Assembly (NCBI GenBank): GCA_963971405.1
Contig: OZ020488.1
Span: 27,671,089-27,735,088, forward strand
Reading direction: 5' to 3'
DNA length: 64,000 nt
From: Psococerastis gibbosa
Taxonomy: Eukaryota > Arthropoda > Insecta > Psocodea > Psocidae
The translations under genes and the position numbers were made by a program. Of the stretch, positions 25,103-37,103 are shown in pieces. The notes beneath the pieces were generated by a model. It searched no databases and was not told the DNA's origin. It was given only the letters and a program-made list of their open reading frames with translations. Position 1 is the stretch's first letter. Every line of letters starts with the position of its first letter.

Positions 25103-25546
25103 AGTAGGCTATTGTAAACAGCCCGCATGTTGTTTTGCTGCATCTAGTGTATACTTTATTTGCTTACTCGGCACAGATCAGACTTTGTGACTGAGTGAGG
25201 GAAACTTGGCTTATCGCAATTGGCAATCCTATATTGTGATCTTCCGTTAGTTTGTATTTAGAAAGTATTGCCTTTTCCCTTACTTGACCCTTTCTTACTG
25301 AACACACGATCGATGATGATGATTTTTCTGTAACTATTGTGCTAGTAGGCTATTGTAAACAGCCCGCATGTTGTTTTGTTCCATCTATTGTATACTTTAT
25401 TTGCTTACTCGGCATAGATCAGACTTTGTGACAGAGCAAGGGGAACTAGGCTTATCGCAAGTGGCAATCCTATATTGTGATCTTCCGTTAGTTTGTATTT
25501 AGAAAGGATTGCGTTTTCCCTTACTTGAACCTTTCTTACTGTACAC
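25103..25546. repeat. Direct duplication, ~203-bp units, period 241
   Basis: Copies at 25103-25305 and 25344-25546 begin AGTAGGCTATTGTAAACAGC and remain closely similar to CTTTCTTACTG. A ~38-bp spacer with a (GAT)n patch separates them. Non-coding. Confidence 0.85.
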
Positions 25547-25983
25547 AGTACACTAAATTTAATTGAAATGTACAATGAGACGAAGAAGCTTTCAATACAA
25601 ACATTACTTTTCAGATTCTTATAATAATTGTTAAGTTACCTGTCCAATGTTAACAAATCATGTCACATCCCGTGTAATATCTCCTTAACTTTTTTCACTA
25701 AGCGAACCCATATTGGAGGTTCTGTAAATTTGTTTTAGTACTACTAATGCTAGAAGCAGCAGCAGTAGTAGCAAGAAAAACAATTATTATCTGGGCCTGA
25801 GGTTCATGCGTTTCGCTTTAAGGCATTAGTTGGGTCCTGATTTCCCATGATACGCTCGCATGATCGATCGACTATGATCCTTTATAAAAAATCACGCCTC
25901 TATCGGATACTGACATTGTGCGTACTATGAACTGGAAGTGGCATTTTTAGTTAAAAAATAGGTGTCGTAAGGGTTGAAATCTC

Positions 25984-26087
25984 TTGGACCATTAATTGAA
26001 ACGAACCAAACACCAATTTTATTAATGCATCATTATTGAATTATTGGAATAAACGAAGTGTTTCGTTCGTTTCAATTGCTGGTCCAA
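25984..26087. mobile_element. Short foldback MITE
   Basis: TTGGACCATTAATTGAAACG at 25984 pairs with the reverse complement ending TTGCTGGTCCAA at 26087; arms about 30 bp, loop AT-rich. No clear duplication at the ends. Confidence 0.55.
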
Positions 26088-27002
26088 CATTAGTAAACTC
26101 ATTTTGTTTAAAAAAAAAAAAAAAGATTATTCGCATGTGACCATTTCAATAAATGTATTCGAATAACCTCGACAGTCGCCTCTGTAGGTAATACTAACAC
26201 TGTAGGTAATAATAATGTGTTGAGTTACGACATGTCCCCGATCGCATGGATGGTACAGCTGTGTGTACCATCGAAGGCACATTTGTTTTTTTTTCAGAAG
26301 AGAATAATGTGATGTGAATGTCACTTTTAGCGCATCCCTTGTCTTTTAAGGACATTATCGAATTATTTCACTATTGGTAGGCATGAGTTCCAAAATGCTA
26401 TTAACAATCGCCTACCTTTTGTATTAGATTTATACTGTTGAAAGTGAAACCAGCGGTTTTTGAATAAAAATGATTGACCTTTATTGACTTAAATACAATG
26501 CGATAATATTCCAATAATTCAAAACAGTTTTGCGGTCTTGTGGCCGCTTTATATTGTGTGCACTATTATTCTCTTTTAATGGTTTCATTTGTGTTCACTA
26601 TACCGTAACTGTACTTAAATTGATTTTATAGCTTCTGCAAACTGTTTCCTTAACTATTCATTAAGCCTCCATGAAGATTGCTAATGGATTTTGAGCGTAT
26701 TGATTGAAGAGGAGACGATGAATTCGAAATGACCTAATTATTTCTACCTCTTTCAACCCCATCATCAGCTGTGTAAACTTGAAATGGAATTTTAACTGAT
26801 TTTTAAAGTTATCTTTGATTAGAGGCTTTTGATTTAGCTCGTTGACGCAGAAAAAAATACATTTCCACCTAATTTTTAGCAATTAAACTCAGAACGCTTT
26901 CTTTACAATGAATTTTCATTAACTACCTTAAATTTTATTTTTCGCCTAGCTATCCAACGACTAAGAATTAAAATTGAATGAATTGACGTAGTCAGCCTTC
27001 GA

Positions 27003-27130
27003 TTTTTTTTTTTTTTTTTTTCTTCGTCTTCGGCCGGTACTCCCCTGCGCCGAAGGAATATATTTATAAATTAACAATTATACCCTTATAATACAAATAA
27101 CCTGTGGGCCCCCAAGTTAATCAATAATAA
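27003..27130 (-). mobile_element. LINE 3' end with terminal hairpin (copy A)
   Basis: Read on the minus strand, a short 3' UTR ends in a 7-bp hairpin (arms 27049-27055 and 27028-27034, CTTCGGC/GCCGAAG) and then a run of A (T at 27003-27020 on the plus strand). The UTR aligns with copies B and C downstream (AGGAATATATT versus AGGTGCATATATT and AGGAGCATATATT). No coding part survives. Confidence 0.6.
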
Positions 27131-27162
27131 TATTTTAATAATTCAATAATCACTTCACTTTC

Positions 27163-27650
27163 ACTTTTTTCCTTGACCGGTAACCCCGGACAAGGTGCAT
27201 ATATTGAGAACAACAATTCGTTATTAATCAGCATTATCACGCTCAAGCTTCCGCTTATCGGGCGATCATAGTGCAGTGGCACTGCAAGATATAAATATAA
27301 TTAATAATAATTAATAATAATAAACCATTGTATAGTACTCTAGCTTTCTGCAATGAGTGAGATCCTTCTGAACTCTGAAGGATCTATTTATATATATTTA
27401 TTATTTATACTATTATATATTATTATATATTGATGTAAAATTATATGTATAATGAAATGGCTAATAGTCTGTATTTAAAATTAAGTATTTTTTTAATTCT
27501 TTTTTTATTTTCCCTATTTTGTTCAATTCTTTTAGTTTAAGTGGCAATTTGTTAAATATCTCAGGTAAAACTGTTTCATTGAGGCGTCTGCCGTACTTAT
27601 TATGTGTTATAGGAATATTTTGTCTCAATGTGTCTACATTTCTAATAATA
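27163..27650 (-). pseudogene. LINE C-terminus and 3' UTR (copy B)
   Basis: The minus-strand frame ending at 27461 gives a LINE C-terminal tail (THNKYGRRLNETVLPEIFNK, then LPLKLKEL), the 'N.LP..I/L' block found at the end of jockey/CR1-like ORF2 proteins. A 3' UTR follows with a terminal hairpin (CCTTGACCGG at 27171-27180, CCGGACAAGG at 27186-27195) and an A-rich tail. 5'-truncated and inactive. It is homologous to copy C next to it. Confidence 0.65.
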
Positions 27651-27654
27651 ATAA

Positions 27655-28126
27655 TATTTTTTTTCTTTCTTTCTTTTCCTTGTCCAGTATTCCCTGGACA
27701 AGGAGCATATATTACAAAAATACAATACATAATAATAACATCCCGCATCCCCAAGCTAGCGCTTATTTGGGACAAAAGACTCATACAGTGCTGCTAAACA
27801 AGGCTTAATCATTTATTTTTGTTATTTATTTATAATGTTTATTTTATTTTTATTTTAACTTGTTATTTTAATGTCAGTTTTTATTAGTATTATTAACTCC
27901 CATTGACCAGCCATCTTTTTATACCCGCTTTTAACTCACCCATCTGTTTAAATTTTTTCATTTGGGGGGGAAGTTCATTTAATATCTTTGGTATAAGTAC
28001 TTTGTTTAATCTCTCTCCATATTTGTTATATGTTATCTCAAACTTAAGCTTTTTTGGGTTTCTTGTATTATACTTCCCTTTATCATCTATTTGGTACTCT
28101 TTTTTAAAATAGTTATCTCTTATCAA
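27655..28126 (-). pseudogene. LINE C-terminus and 3' UTR (copy C)
   Basis: The minus-strand frame 28126-27893 encodes a tail (TYNKYGERLNKVLIPKILNE, then LPPQMKKF) clearly related to copy B. The 3' UTR runs to a perfect 10-bp hairpin (CCTTGTCCAG 27678-27687, CTGGACAAGG 27694-27703) and a GAAAGAAAGAAAA-type tail. It sits directly upstream of copy B in the same orientation. Confidence 0.65.
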
Positions 28127-28129
28127 TAA

Positions 28130-29455
28130 TAGTAATAAAGTAATAACAATATGGACATTACTTAAAGTTTAAGTATCAGTCGTCGGATCGGCACTTAGTT
28201 ACTTGAAGGTTTTATTTATATTTTTATTACAATTAGATTAGATTAGATTAGTAACCCCGATACCGGTAGAAAATAGTGGAAGGCATCGCCATTTAGCAAT
28301 GCCTGGAGGTGCCGTGCAGTATTTCTTGCCGAGATTTTTTAAATCAAGCGTTCTTGGGAACCGCCCTAACTTTCTGACCAGCACTTTTTGTCCGCTGCCA
28401 CATTTTTCCGTAACTCGAAGCATTTGTAGACCATCAGAAATTATTGTTGATAAGATTTCTGAAACCTGCTCAGTCTTTTATAGTCTAGATGGTCCATACA
28501 ATAGGTAGCGTCCGAATAGACTGTAAGTACCCAGTACACTGGATTTTTGTTAGTTTACTTAAATTGTATTTTAGTTCTAACAGTACGCAACAATTTTGTA
28601 TAATTGAATCAGTGAAATTCATTCTGTTTCAACGGAAAGTTTTGTAGGGTCTTGTGTGGAAATTTATTATAAAGTGACACATGGGAATTTTAACAAAGTT
28701 TTGTCTGTAGCACTGCACTGAGGGATTTGTTGGTTTAATTTTGTTTCCGGAATTGAGCATGTAAGTTTGCCCTGCAGGCGTTTGTTCATTTGAATCTGAA
28801 AAAGCACAGATATTATTATTTAAGCGCCTATTGTTGTTTTGTTTACAACGTACCTTTTTATTGTTAAATACATTTTGACATGTGGTTTGGAAGCAATTGA
28901 GTTCATATATTTGACATGCATGGTGTAATCTACATAGCTAATCTATTCTACAGTATGTATATTCCACAAATTTTTATAAGGGGCGCTTAAAGCAAAAATC
29001 ATGAATAAACTCTTTTTTTATTTTATTTTACATGAAGTTGAAGTGAAGAACAATGCAGACTAATGTCCTTGTACAAAACAACTGTTACTATTGTTGCTCA
29101 TTCAATTATCTTCAATAATTAAAATAAATATATATACTGTACTATTCTTTTTATTCTGTTCTGCAAATTATATTTCATTATGGTTATCCTTTTTCTCATG
29201 ATTAAATGCTAAAACTCCTTTCTCACATTTTCGCAAAATTTCGTATTGGTTTCCAATGGGTTGTGTATGCAGAAGCTTGGAGTTCTCGATAATGCTGGCT
29301 ATCAAAAAAGGTAGCTTAACACTGTCGATTTCCTCGCATGCGATACCTGTTCTCGCTCTATCAACATCCTACCCTCGCGTGTTAACTCTTTGGATTGGTG
29401 TAATAATTGAATGGCTAATAGACATGAAATCCTCTTGAGAAAGACAACGTGTTTG
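28130..29455. other. No recognisable gene; short (GATTA)n at ~28230
   Basis: Contains an ATTAG microsatellite (about 28225-28250). A weak minus-strand frame (28238-28423) with KVLVRKLG could be retroelement-derived, but the match is too short to call. Confidence 0.4.
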
Positions 29456-29559
29456 TAGTTGCTGTTGTTTTAAGGAAGTAGTGATTTTAAAAATATTTCG
29501 TACGCAAATGACGGTCTAGTCTTCTTGTCGAAATGAATCAATTCCTCGTCTTGTAGCCG

Positions 29560-30170
29560 CGTAGCTATGAAAGTTGTCAGTTGGAAAATTCATTCGCCAG
29601 ACTCAAGTAGTATTGTACTATTGTATAAAATCAGTACTTTATCGTTTTTTCAGAGCTGCTAATTATAAAGCTCAGGTAAGAAAATGTAAAGCTGCGAAGG
29701 CATGTATTTTTTTATGATTTTTGTTGTTAATATTTTGGCATTGCATAAACTAATTAATTTCTGCCAAAAGAGTAGTCATTTATTTACAAAATATTTTGAA
29801 ATTTAAGGAATAGATTCCAAAATATTTTCGACGAAATTCATTAATTTCCCGTTCCACAACCGGAAAGTTATGAAAGTGATAAGAGGAAAAATCTCTAAAA
29901 GCTTTTTATTTCCCCTACTTCCTACTATTCTATAAAATTTGTTTAATGCACTTTGCCGGGGTTCACTGAAGTAATAATATTTCAGGTGAGAAAATGTAAA
30001 TTTCCCTAGTATTTTTTTATGAACTTTTATACGACCACCTTCATATCATTGCAGTAGTGGAACGTGAAATAAGTAATTTTTTTCTAAAATACACGACCAT
30101 TCCTAGTTTACAAAATATCTCGAATAAGGTCCATTAATTTTTTGTCAATCCGATGAACTTTGGGTGTACT
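29560..30170 (+). repeat. Ancient dispersed repeat, two partial copies
   Basis: Two successive stretches (about 29560-29860 and 29870-30170) share AGAAAATGTAAA, TATTTTTTTATGA and an AAATATTTTG-type block. The same string of motifs recurs at 49010-49620 (reverse), 56930-57130 and 58970-59350. Heavily diverged; class unknown. Confidence 0.5.
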
Positions 30171-30256
30171 CGCACTACCTATAAATTTATCTTGAACTTC
30201 TAGTATCTGTCATTTAAACTTCCCTATAATACCTGAGGCTCACTATAACCTTGAAC

Positions 30257-30451
30257 CAATGGCGATTTTGCCTCCAATTTAGGGGGGGGGGGGTCAGCGG
30301 TCAGGTTCAGTGGATTATAACATTAAAAAGCATAATTATTTTTAATTCCCACTGTAAACCCATTGTTATTGAGTGTGTAAGTTAATTTCTTTTAGGGGGG
30401 GGGGGGGGTCCGGACCCTCTGATCACACCCCCGCCCTAAAATCCGCCCTTG
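30257..30451. mobile_element. hAT-like mini-element, 195 bp, 8-bp TSD
   Basis: Starts CAATGGCGATTTT and ends AAAATCCGCCCTTG, imperfect inverted repeats. It is flanked by the exact duplication CCTTGAAC (30249-30256 and 30452-30459). Two G runs lie inside (about 30282 and 30396). The ends resemble those of the 7131-8103 and 37104-37392 elements. Confidence 0.8.
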
Positions 30452-30459
30452 CCTTGAAC

Positions 30460-33400
30460 AAAGTATGTTTATTTATTTAAAAATTGAAGCAATAATGACA
30501 CAAATATGCGATGACAGAAAAATTAGTGGAAAACTAAACATAAAATCTACTATATCTCACCGTATAACACGAAATAACCTCAATTCACAGGGTGATGTGA
30601 GCTACTCGTGTGTCTTGTTCTGTTATTACACGGTTTTTCTTTGTTCGTCAGTCTGCCTACGTACAGTATGTGCTGTAAGTATATTGTTTACATCGTATAT
30701 ATACTATTATATTGGGAGCATTAAACTGAACTTAATATTTTGAATCTACGTCAGGCTACAATGGAATAATGCTCGTAAGTGAATGAATGAAATATATGTT
30801 TTATAACTTCTACGGTGATTCGACTTTTTTTAAAAAGGCTATTTTTATCCAGCCTTTTTTAGAATATGCCTAATGGAATATTTTGAAAAAAAAATACATA
30901 ATATTGATGGATTAAGGAATTTGTTTCCTTAATATTTGAGGAGTTTTCTACTTCGGACATGAATCTTTCCGATGTTCGTAGAATCACCCCTAAAATAAAA
31001 TTAGACGTATTACCTACTAGTATGTTTTAGAAATTGATTCAAAATGTTTAATGTTTTGTAAATTTGCTCTCTACAAATAATTTAGATGTGATGTTTTGAA
31101 GTGTTGGAAGACAAGACGTATCGATCAAGACTGAGGACACCATGGAAGAGACGGTCAACGTGATAAAATATTTATAATATAAAATGCAGGTACTCTGCGA
31201 GGAATCTGGGGTAACGGAGATGGGGGTGGGGGTGTCACCGCTACTGCGAAGGGAGAGTAGAATGAAACTGAGAAGTAATGCTGTATAGCTGTCGGAATCG
31301 ATCTCTTGCTGATTTTCATCTAACCTAGGGTACCTTTTTCTTCTGTTTTGCGTGCTGCTCTTATTTTTCGCGTCATAAACCCTTCAGCTTTATTTTTACT
31401 ACCACCTTTCCGTCCCTTTTCTATGGCATTTTTACGTCATGTCCCATGAAAATTGCTTTCGAAGCTGTTCTTATTTAGTCGTGCTTACTTCGGAGAGAAA
31501 CATTTTGCTGCCTTCTTGAAATATGAACAATTTTCTTGTAATAATTTTTACGCCTAATCATTCTTTCATTCACAATGTCATTCAATGGAGTAATGAGTCA
31601 TACTTCTAGTGCATCTCCGAACGCTCTCGTTACTCGTGTAGTGTAAGCTTTGATTTTAATTTCCCGAAGTTCATCCCCGGGAGGCACTTATAAAATAGTT
31701 TGGTTGTTTTTACACTACATAGCGCATTTAACATTCCTACTCCTTCACTTTCCTATTCCTTATATTTCACCGCCTGATTTTAATTAACATTTGAGAGACT
31801 ATAACATCACACCGCCATATTATTTAACTTAAAACAACGCAACATCTTTTAGATTAGTTACATTAGTTCTGCGATCTAGTAAGTGGCCCACTAATTCATT
31901 TACGAAAACTCTCCAAAACTTCACATCACTTCACTTCTGCGTTAGAAAACCAATTAATGCGCCGTTTAAGGAATCCTTTGCCCTAAACGAGAGTTTCTTC
32001 ATAATCTTATCACTGTACACAACCCACGGCTGTGCGAAATCAATCAACCGGTAAATAAATAAATTTAGGCCCAGGCAATTAACTATAATTTTTGTTTTAA
32101 GATAAATAAATAACATCCAGAACTGTGTCAAGTATTACTATAAAAATTGTGGTAAAACTTGACAAAGCTTTATAACTATAACTTTATATTTAAATTTATA
32201 TTAGTAATGTCGTCTAACTTTCAGCCTTTCTCCAACACACTGAGCTTCTAAAACTACTACTATGATAACTTAGATCCTTGGCACATGTGCACAGAGCGTG
32301 ACCTCGCGCCTTTAAATAAAAAAAAATCTTTATTTATTTCACAATGATGAAGTATTTACAACGTGAAAGTAGAAAATATTTTTGAACTCGTTTTTGTCAT
32401 GTGAAATTTCACGGGCTGTAAATTAAGAAGCTCTGTCTGACTGTACAATTCACCAGACTCTGATAATTTACACTGTTCATTGTAATGGTCCGCGTGTTAT
32501 TTGATATTTTTGCGATATCCCTGTTTTTATTTTTATTTTTAGTTTAGATTTTCTCCTGCTGATGACTTTACGAGTATTTCCTTTTTTTTTACAGATGAAT
32601 AGGTAATGTGTACACCATGCATATTGTTCATATGTATGTATTACATTTTTGATTTTTCACGTCTACCAAATTACCAATAAGAGTTAAAATGGTAACTTGG
32701 TGACTTTTGTTAGGTTTCATACCATTGTCGGGTCATATAGTCTTGGAATTTGTATTATTTTTTTCTTACATGTCGATGTATATAGGAAATTGAAAAATAA
32801 TGATTGATTTAATTCATTTCATTTCACTTAGGCATCCAAAGATACGTAATGAGTCATAAAGCCTCGTTCACTGTAATTACTTGCTATATCTGCTATATCC
32901 AATTGTATAGAAATGCTTTGCACATTGTTCAATATCTAGTTGATGCGGTGTCCCGTAACATAATTGTACAAAAGTGACGAATATACTAAAAAAAGTAAAA
33001 TAGTGTTTTTCTACATCAAACAATACCAACCCTTTGGGAATACCAAAGCTCTTGACATATAAGGTAGATGGTGACGAAAGTTATGGTTGTATCAACTCCC
33101 TGGAGGGTCGCTGAATCACCAGAGATAGCCGGGCGAAACAAAACGCTGCCGGGGTTAGATTTATGCTTGAGATTAACCTCTGAAAGAAATGGGATATTGC
33201 TAACCTTGTTACCCTTTTAAAGAATGGTTTCGCACCCTCCCTCGCCGTGCCGTGCCTTGTCTCAAAATTCTAAAGTCAATATCCGCTCTTTTCCCCTTTA
33301 TTTTCCGGACTGAAAAACTTCATTGGAGAAAAGTTGATTGTTCTCATTGCTCAGTCTATAGTTTCGGCATTCCATTAGCTTATATTTTATTTTAGTATTT

Positions 33401-33565
33401 CGAATTAATAGTTTATTGATTTTGGTGTTCAACCTACCGTTTACTGTTTACTTTGATTAAAGAATTTACACTCTGGTGCAAATGCTGTAGAACGCCGCTA
33501 GTATAATTGATAGGATAATGTCAGTTTTAGTTACGGGTACGATAAAAAAAATCTATTGCCGCCAT
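30460..33565. other. No recognisable gene or element
   Basis: AT-rich, with short ORFs only. A palindrome AAGGAA...TTCCTT near 30915 is the only local structure noted. Confidence 0.45.
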
Positions 33566-33569
33566 TTCG

Positions 33570-33707
33570 AGAAGAGCCAAATGGATGGGGTATATTCTGA
33601 GACATAAAGGGCTCATCAAAAACATCATTGCGGGTATGGTCTGGTATGGTAGGTATGGCCCAGGACATCACGAAGGACCTAGGATGCAACTCCTACCTTG
33701 CACTAAA
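33570..33707 (+). pseudogene. LINE RT C-terminal fragment, part 1
   Basis: Frame from 33570 gives RRAKWMGYILRHKGLIKNII, the conserved segment downstream of the RT domain of RTE/CR1-type LINEs ('W.GHILRH..LI..II.G'), then a degenerate glycine/arginine-rich stretch. The MITE at 33708-34091 interrupts it; the rest continues at 34092. Confidence 0.7.
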
Positions 33708-34091
33708 GGCGGGGTTTCCATCGACCTGCAAGTGCAAATTACAAATACGGTGACGTGGTAGCAGACATTCAAGACTTAGGCGGGTTTTCCACCGACCTTG
33801 CATTGCAGAATGCAAATGACATTGACGGAAATGTTTGTTTTACTCTATGCCATAGTTAAAATTGATCAATGATCATAGAGTAAAATCACAAACAAACAAA
33901 CTAAAATTAAAAAATGGCTTCATGTTAAGTCCAAACATTTTAATAGATTTCTATAAAAAGAAAAATTCAAATTTCCGTCAATGTCATTTGCATTCTGCAA
34001 TGCGAGGTCGGTGGAAACCCCACCTAAGTCTTGAATGTCTGCTACCACGTCACCGTATTTGTATTTTGCACTTGCAGGTGGAAACCCCGCC
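33708..34091. mobile_element. Harbinger-like MITE, GGCGGGGTTTCCACCG family (copy 1)
   Basis: A 384-bp palindromic element with ~125-bp arms. Ends GGCGGGGTTTCCA and GGAAACCCCGCC; flanked by AAA on both sides. Each arm carries the terminal motif a second time about 70 bp in (GGCGGG-TTTCCACCGACCTTGC). Copies 2 and 3 lie at 45104-45469 and 57781-58165. Non-coding; a plus-strand 99-codon frame across it is a shadow. Confidence 0.8.
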
Positions 34092-34180
34092 AAAAAGAAC
34101 GGCACAAGATAGACAAGAGTGGAGAAGGAGATTTAAACATAGGCTGCAAACCTATCGATAGATTGTAACTCAAGAAGAAG
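34092..34180 (+). pseudogene. LINE RT C-terminal fragment, part 2, and tail
   Basis: After the MITE the frame resumes with AQDRQEWRRRFKHRL, the usual 'A.DR..WRR' terminus of such LINE proteins, then a stop and a short 3' UTR ending (AAG)n. The MITE therefore inserted into this LINE after the LINE had integrated. Confidence 0.7.
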
Positions 34181-34184
34181 AAGT

Positions 34185-35230
34185 TACGGTATTAAGCTCA
34201 TAGCCTCATATATCTATTTGTGCTTTGTGTCAGCTTCAATGTTCTAAATAATGCACTAGACCACAATCCACAAACTCTGCTAGTATACGCTGCCTTACAG
34301 AAAAGATGTGGCTGTTTAGTGTTTATTGGTTTATAACCACTCCCTAACTGTTAAGTGCCAGCTCTATAGTATCGTGATTCGTGATTACTCCACTCATTAC
34401 TTCTGAAAGCTGCTAATAAAAAACTGCTGTACTCAGCAACATAATTATTTACGACCGGGCTTTATAAATGTGTGAAGGAGTTCTTTGGGTTAAAAGAAAA
34501 GACGCAGCTATTTCCTAACAAAGTTGATGCTAATTTTTAATGGCTTCTAATTAACAGCAGACTTTAGTGTCGACCTAGTTCCATTTATCTAGAAAAAAGG
34601 TCGAGTGGCACATAGTATAGAAGAACGTCTTCCCCGACAACGCTTCAACTTGCAAAGGAAAAACGTTGCCGCCACCCATTGACATATTGTTCTACAAACT
34701 TAAGCTCTTTGTAATTAACTGCTTGATATATTTTTGAAGCGGTTTTTAAGAAGAGAAACGTTTAGGACGACGTTTAATTACTTTGGGATTTTCGAAAACG
34801 ACACTGTCACTTTGTCAGTTTGTCGTTGCTGACTTTGCAATTATCAGGGAGCGGCCGGCTGTTGCATTACTTTCCAGAGTCTTCGCTTCCATTAACGAAA
34901 ATAATTATGTTAATAAAAATTCGAAATTAGATCGTTAAATTTGAAAAGGACTTTTTTTAATGCGTCGTTAGGTGGGGGCTTGTGATGTGTTAAATGTTAA
35001 ATATTATGAGTATTTACTTACTGGTGGAATGTTAGAAAAGCGTCGTTATATATTTTATTTGGAATGTTTCTCTTCGCATGATATGTAGCAAATTGTCCAA
35101 AGAAGCTACTGGAGGATATGAAACTAAATTAGATTTTTACATTATGACTTCCCCTGGAAACCTGTCTGAATACGAGAAAGTGTAGAGGTAACTTAAATAT
35201 TAATTAATGCAACTTATTACCTTTTTTACG
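34185..35230. other. No recognisable gene or element
   Basis: AT-rich, no element signatures noticed. Confidence 0.45.
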
Positions 35231-35235
35231 TATAA

Positions 35236-35631
35236 ATGTTAAAACAAGGAATTTCATTAGACTCAGTGGAATCGCCTCCGGCAGTTCCACAAAGGGAGCA
35301 AATTAAAGTACTGCTGGCGATCCTTCCGCATCTAATTTTATTGCAAACGTTTCACTTCATTTCATACAATGCACAGGCACAATCCTTTCTTTTGGAATGG
35401 GAGAATATAAGGAAAAGAATCATATTGACTTCCCTGATGTTCCTTCCATTATTAGCCTCTTCCACAAACTATCTCCAGTCAGATGAACCAATAAAATCCA
35501 GCCCGGATTCTACTGCTCAGGCTCCCGACTCAGGCCGTGGAACTGTGGAAGCCTTTATAATTATATTAATCCCCATATACATAGTCTCCTTAGTAACTTT
35601 GTTAAACTTACCGTCACTCATTGTGCAATAA
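35236..35631 (+). other. 131-codon open frame, unsupported
   Basis: One of the longest frames outside the transposons. It starts at an ATG, contains two hydrophobic stretches (about residues 27-40 and 107-125) and ends inside the left arm of the foldback element at 35618. No recognised motif, no codon or splice evidence. Probably chance. Confidence 0.12.
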
Positions 35632-35952
35632 ATAACTTTGTTAAGTTTTACGTTAAATCATAAAAACATTCAACCGGTTTTGGCTCACGCCATCGTCAAG
35701 TCTAAGAAAACAGTGAAAACAAAATGGTATGCAAGATAAAACTTAAACACATTGTCAAGATACGCACAGCAAAGCAATGTTCAAGTATTGTTTACTATAT
35801 GCTTTGCTGTGCGTATCTTGACAATGTGTTTTATCTTGCATACCGTTTTGTTTTTACTGTTTGCTTACACTTGACGATGGCGTGAGCCGAAACCGGTTGT
35901 GTGTTTTTATGACTTAACGTAAAACTTAACAAAGTAGTTTATTGCAAAATGA
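35618..35952. mobile_element. Foldback element with ~155-bp arms
   Basis: The left arm begins TCATTGTGCAATAAATAAC and the right arm is its close reverse complement ending GCAAAATGA, separated by a short loop near 35776-35795. Shared blocks: CTCACGCCATCGTCAAGT and ATTGTCAAGATACGCACAGC. No obvious target duplication and no ORF. A truncated relative sits at 22565-22718. Confidence 0.8.
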
Positions 35953-35954
35953 TA

Positions 35955-37090
35955 TTATTAATCCCCAGTGAATGAAAATGATAATATGCCAATAGTACCC
36001 CCGTATAGTACCACCAGCATTGGGATCATTTAATATAAAATCCACTATCCAGGGTGAAAGAAGGGAATAGAGTAATTTAGTGCATTTTATTAAACCTAAA
36101 GTTATGCTTATCTATTCACTTTTTGTTTCTAAATTCTATTTTATCTAAATTTTCCCACTTTGTCTATATTATGCAAACTTTCTTTGTATCAAAATACAGG
36201 TAAATAAAATATGTTATATTTCGAAACGCATAAAACGAGCCTTACGAAAATAAATGCTGACCTATTGACAATTACAACTGTAGTTTCCGGTGAGCCAGCT
36301 GAATGCTCAAGGAAGGATTTAGGGAAATCTCTGAAGTTTTCCTTGTGTTTCAAAATTGTTTGGATCATTAATAACCCTTTCATACCCTGAAGGACGCTCC
36401 CCCTTTCCTGCTTATAGTGGTTTATGTTGTTTGTTTTGGTATTGTCGTCTCTAATATCATCCATCGCAGTGTTACAATTTCAGTTTCACATTACTGTACA
36501 GTTTGTAGTTTGAAACCCGCGCATCTGTTATGGTCTTATTTCACCATGTAGGAGGCTGTACATACAAGATAACTTAATGATTAAATATTCAATATATTCT
36601 GATACACTTACCCTAATCGCATTATTGAAGCTGCTCTCTCTTACTGGAGTTGTTTCTTCTTTCGTCTGGGAACTGAAAATTCTCCTCTAAGTCGCCGTTA
36701 CAAGTCTTTTATCACTTCAGGGAGCCTACCCATCAGTAGTCTAAAAGACATGTAACTAGCGCTGTGATTGGCTAATAATGACGCACAATTGATGACAGCA
36801 GGCCATAGGTACACTGGTAAACACATGTATTACTTTTAGACCTAGCTGCCCAGAGTGAATCATTATTATGCCATTTAGGAGAATTTTCAGCACAACCCAT
36901 CGTAGGTTAAGATGCAATAAGATAAAATAAGATGTGAGATAGAGTTGGAGGGGTTTTCATGGCAGGAGTCAGATGGTGGAATAGGAGAATTAGGGCTGAT
37001 TGATAGACTGTTGAAGTCCAGTTTCAAATCGAAAACGGCTCATTAGCTCGGATTCTCCAGTTCCATTATACTGTGGGGCTTCCTGTACGT
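35955..37090. other. No recognisable gene or element
   Basis: AT-rich. A weak inverted repeat (TCTAAAAG...CTTTTAGA, about 36740-36840) might be old MITE debris. Confidence 0.4.
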
Positions 37091-37103
37091 ACTGTGTGTT
37101 TAG

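Noticed and set aside
28238-28423. Possible Gypsy/BEL pol C-terminal fragment (KVLVRKLG)
   Set aside because: Only a handful of residues fit and no LTR, integrase or protease remnants are nearby.
33862-34161. 99-codon ORF across the MITE
   Set aside because: Mostly a translation of MITE copy 1; a similar peptide appears at copy 3 only because the repeat is the same. Its last codons are the LINE tail.
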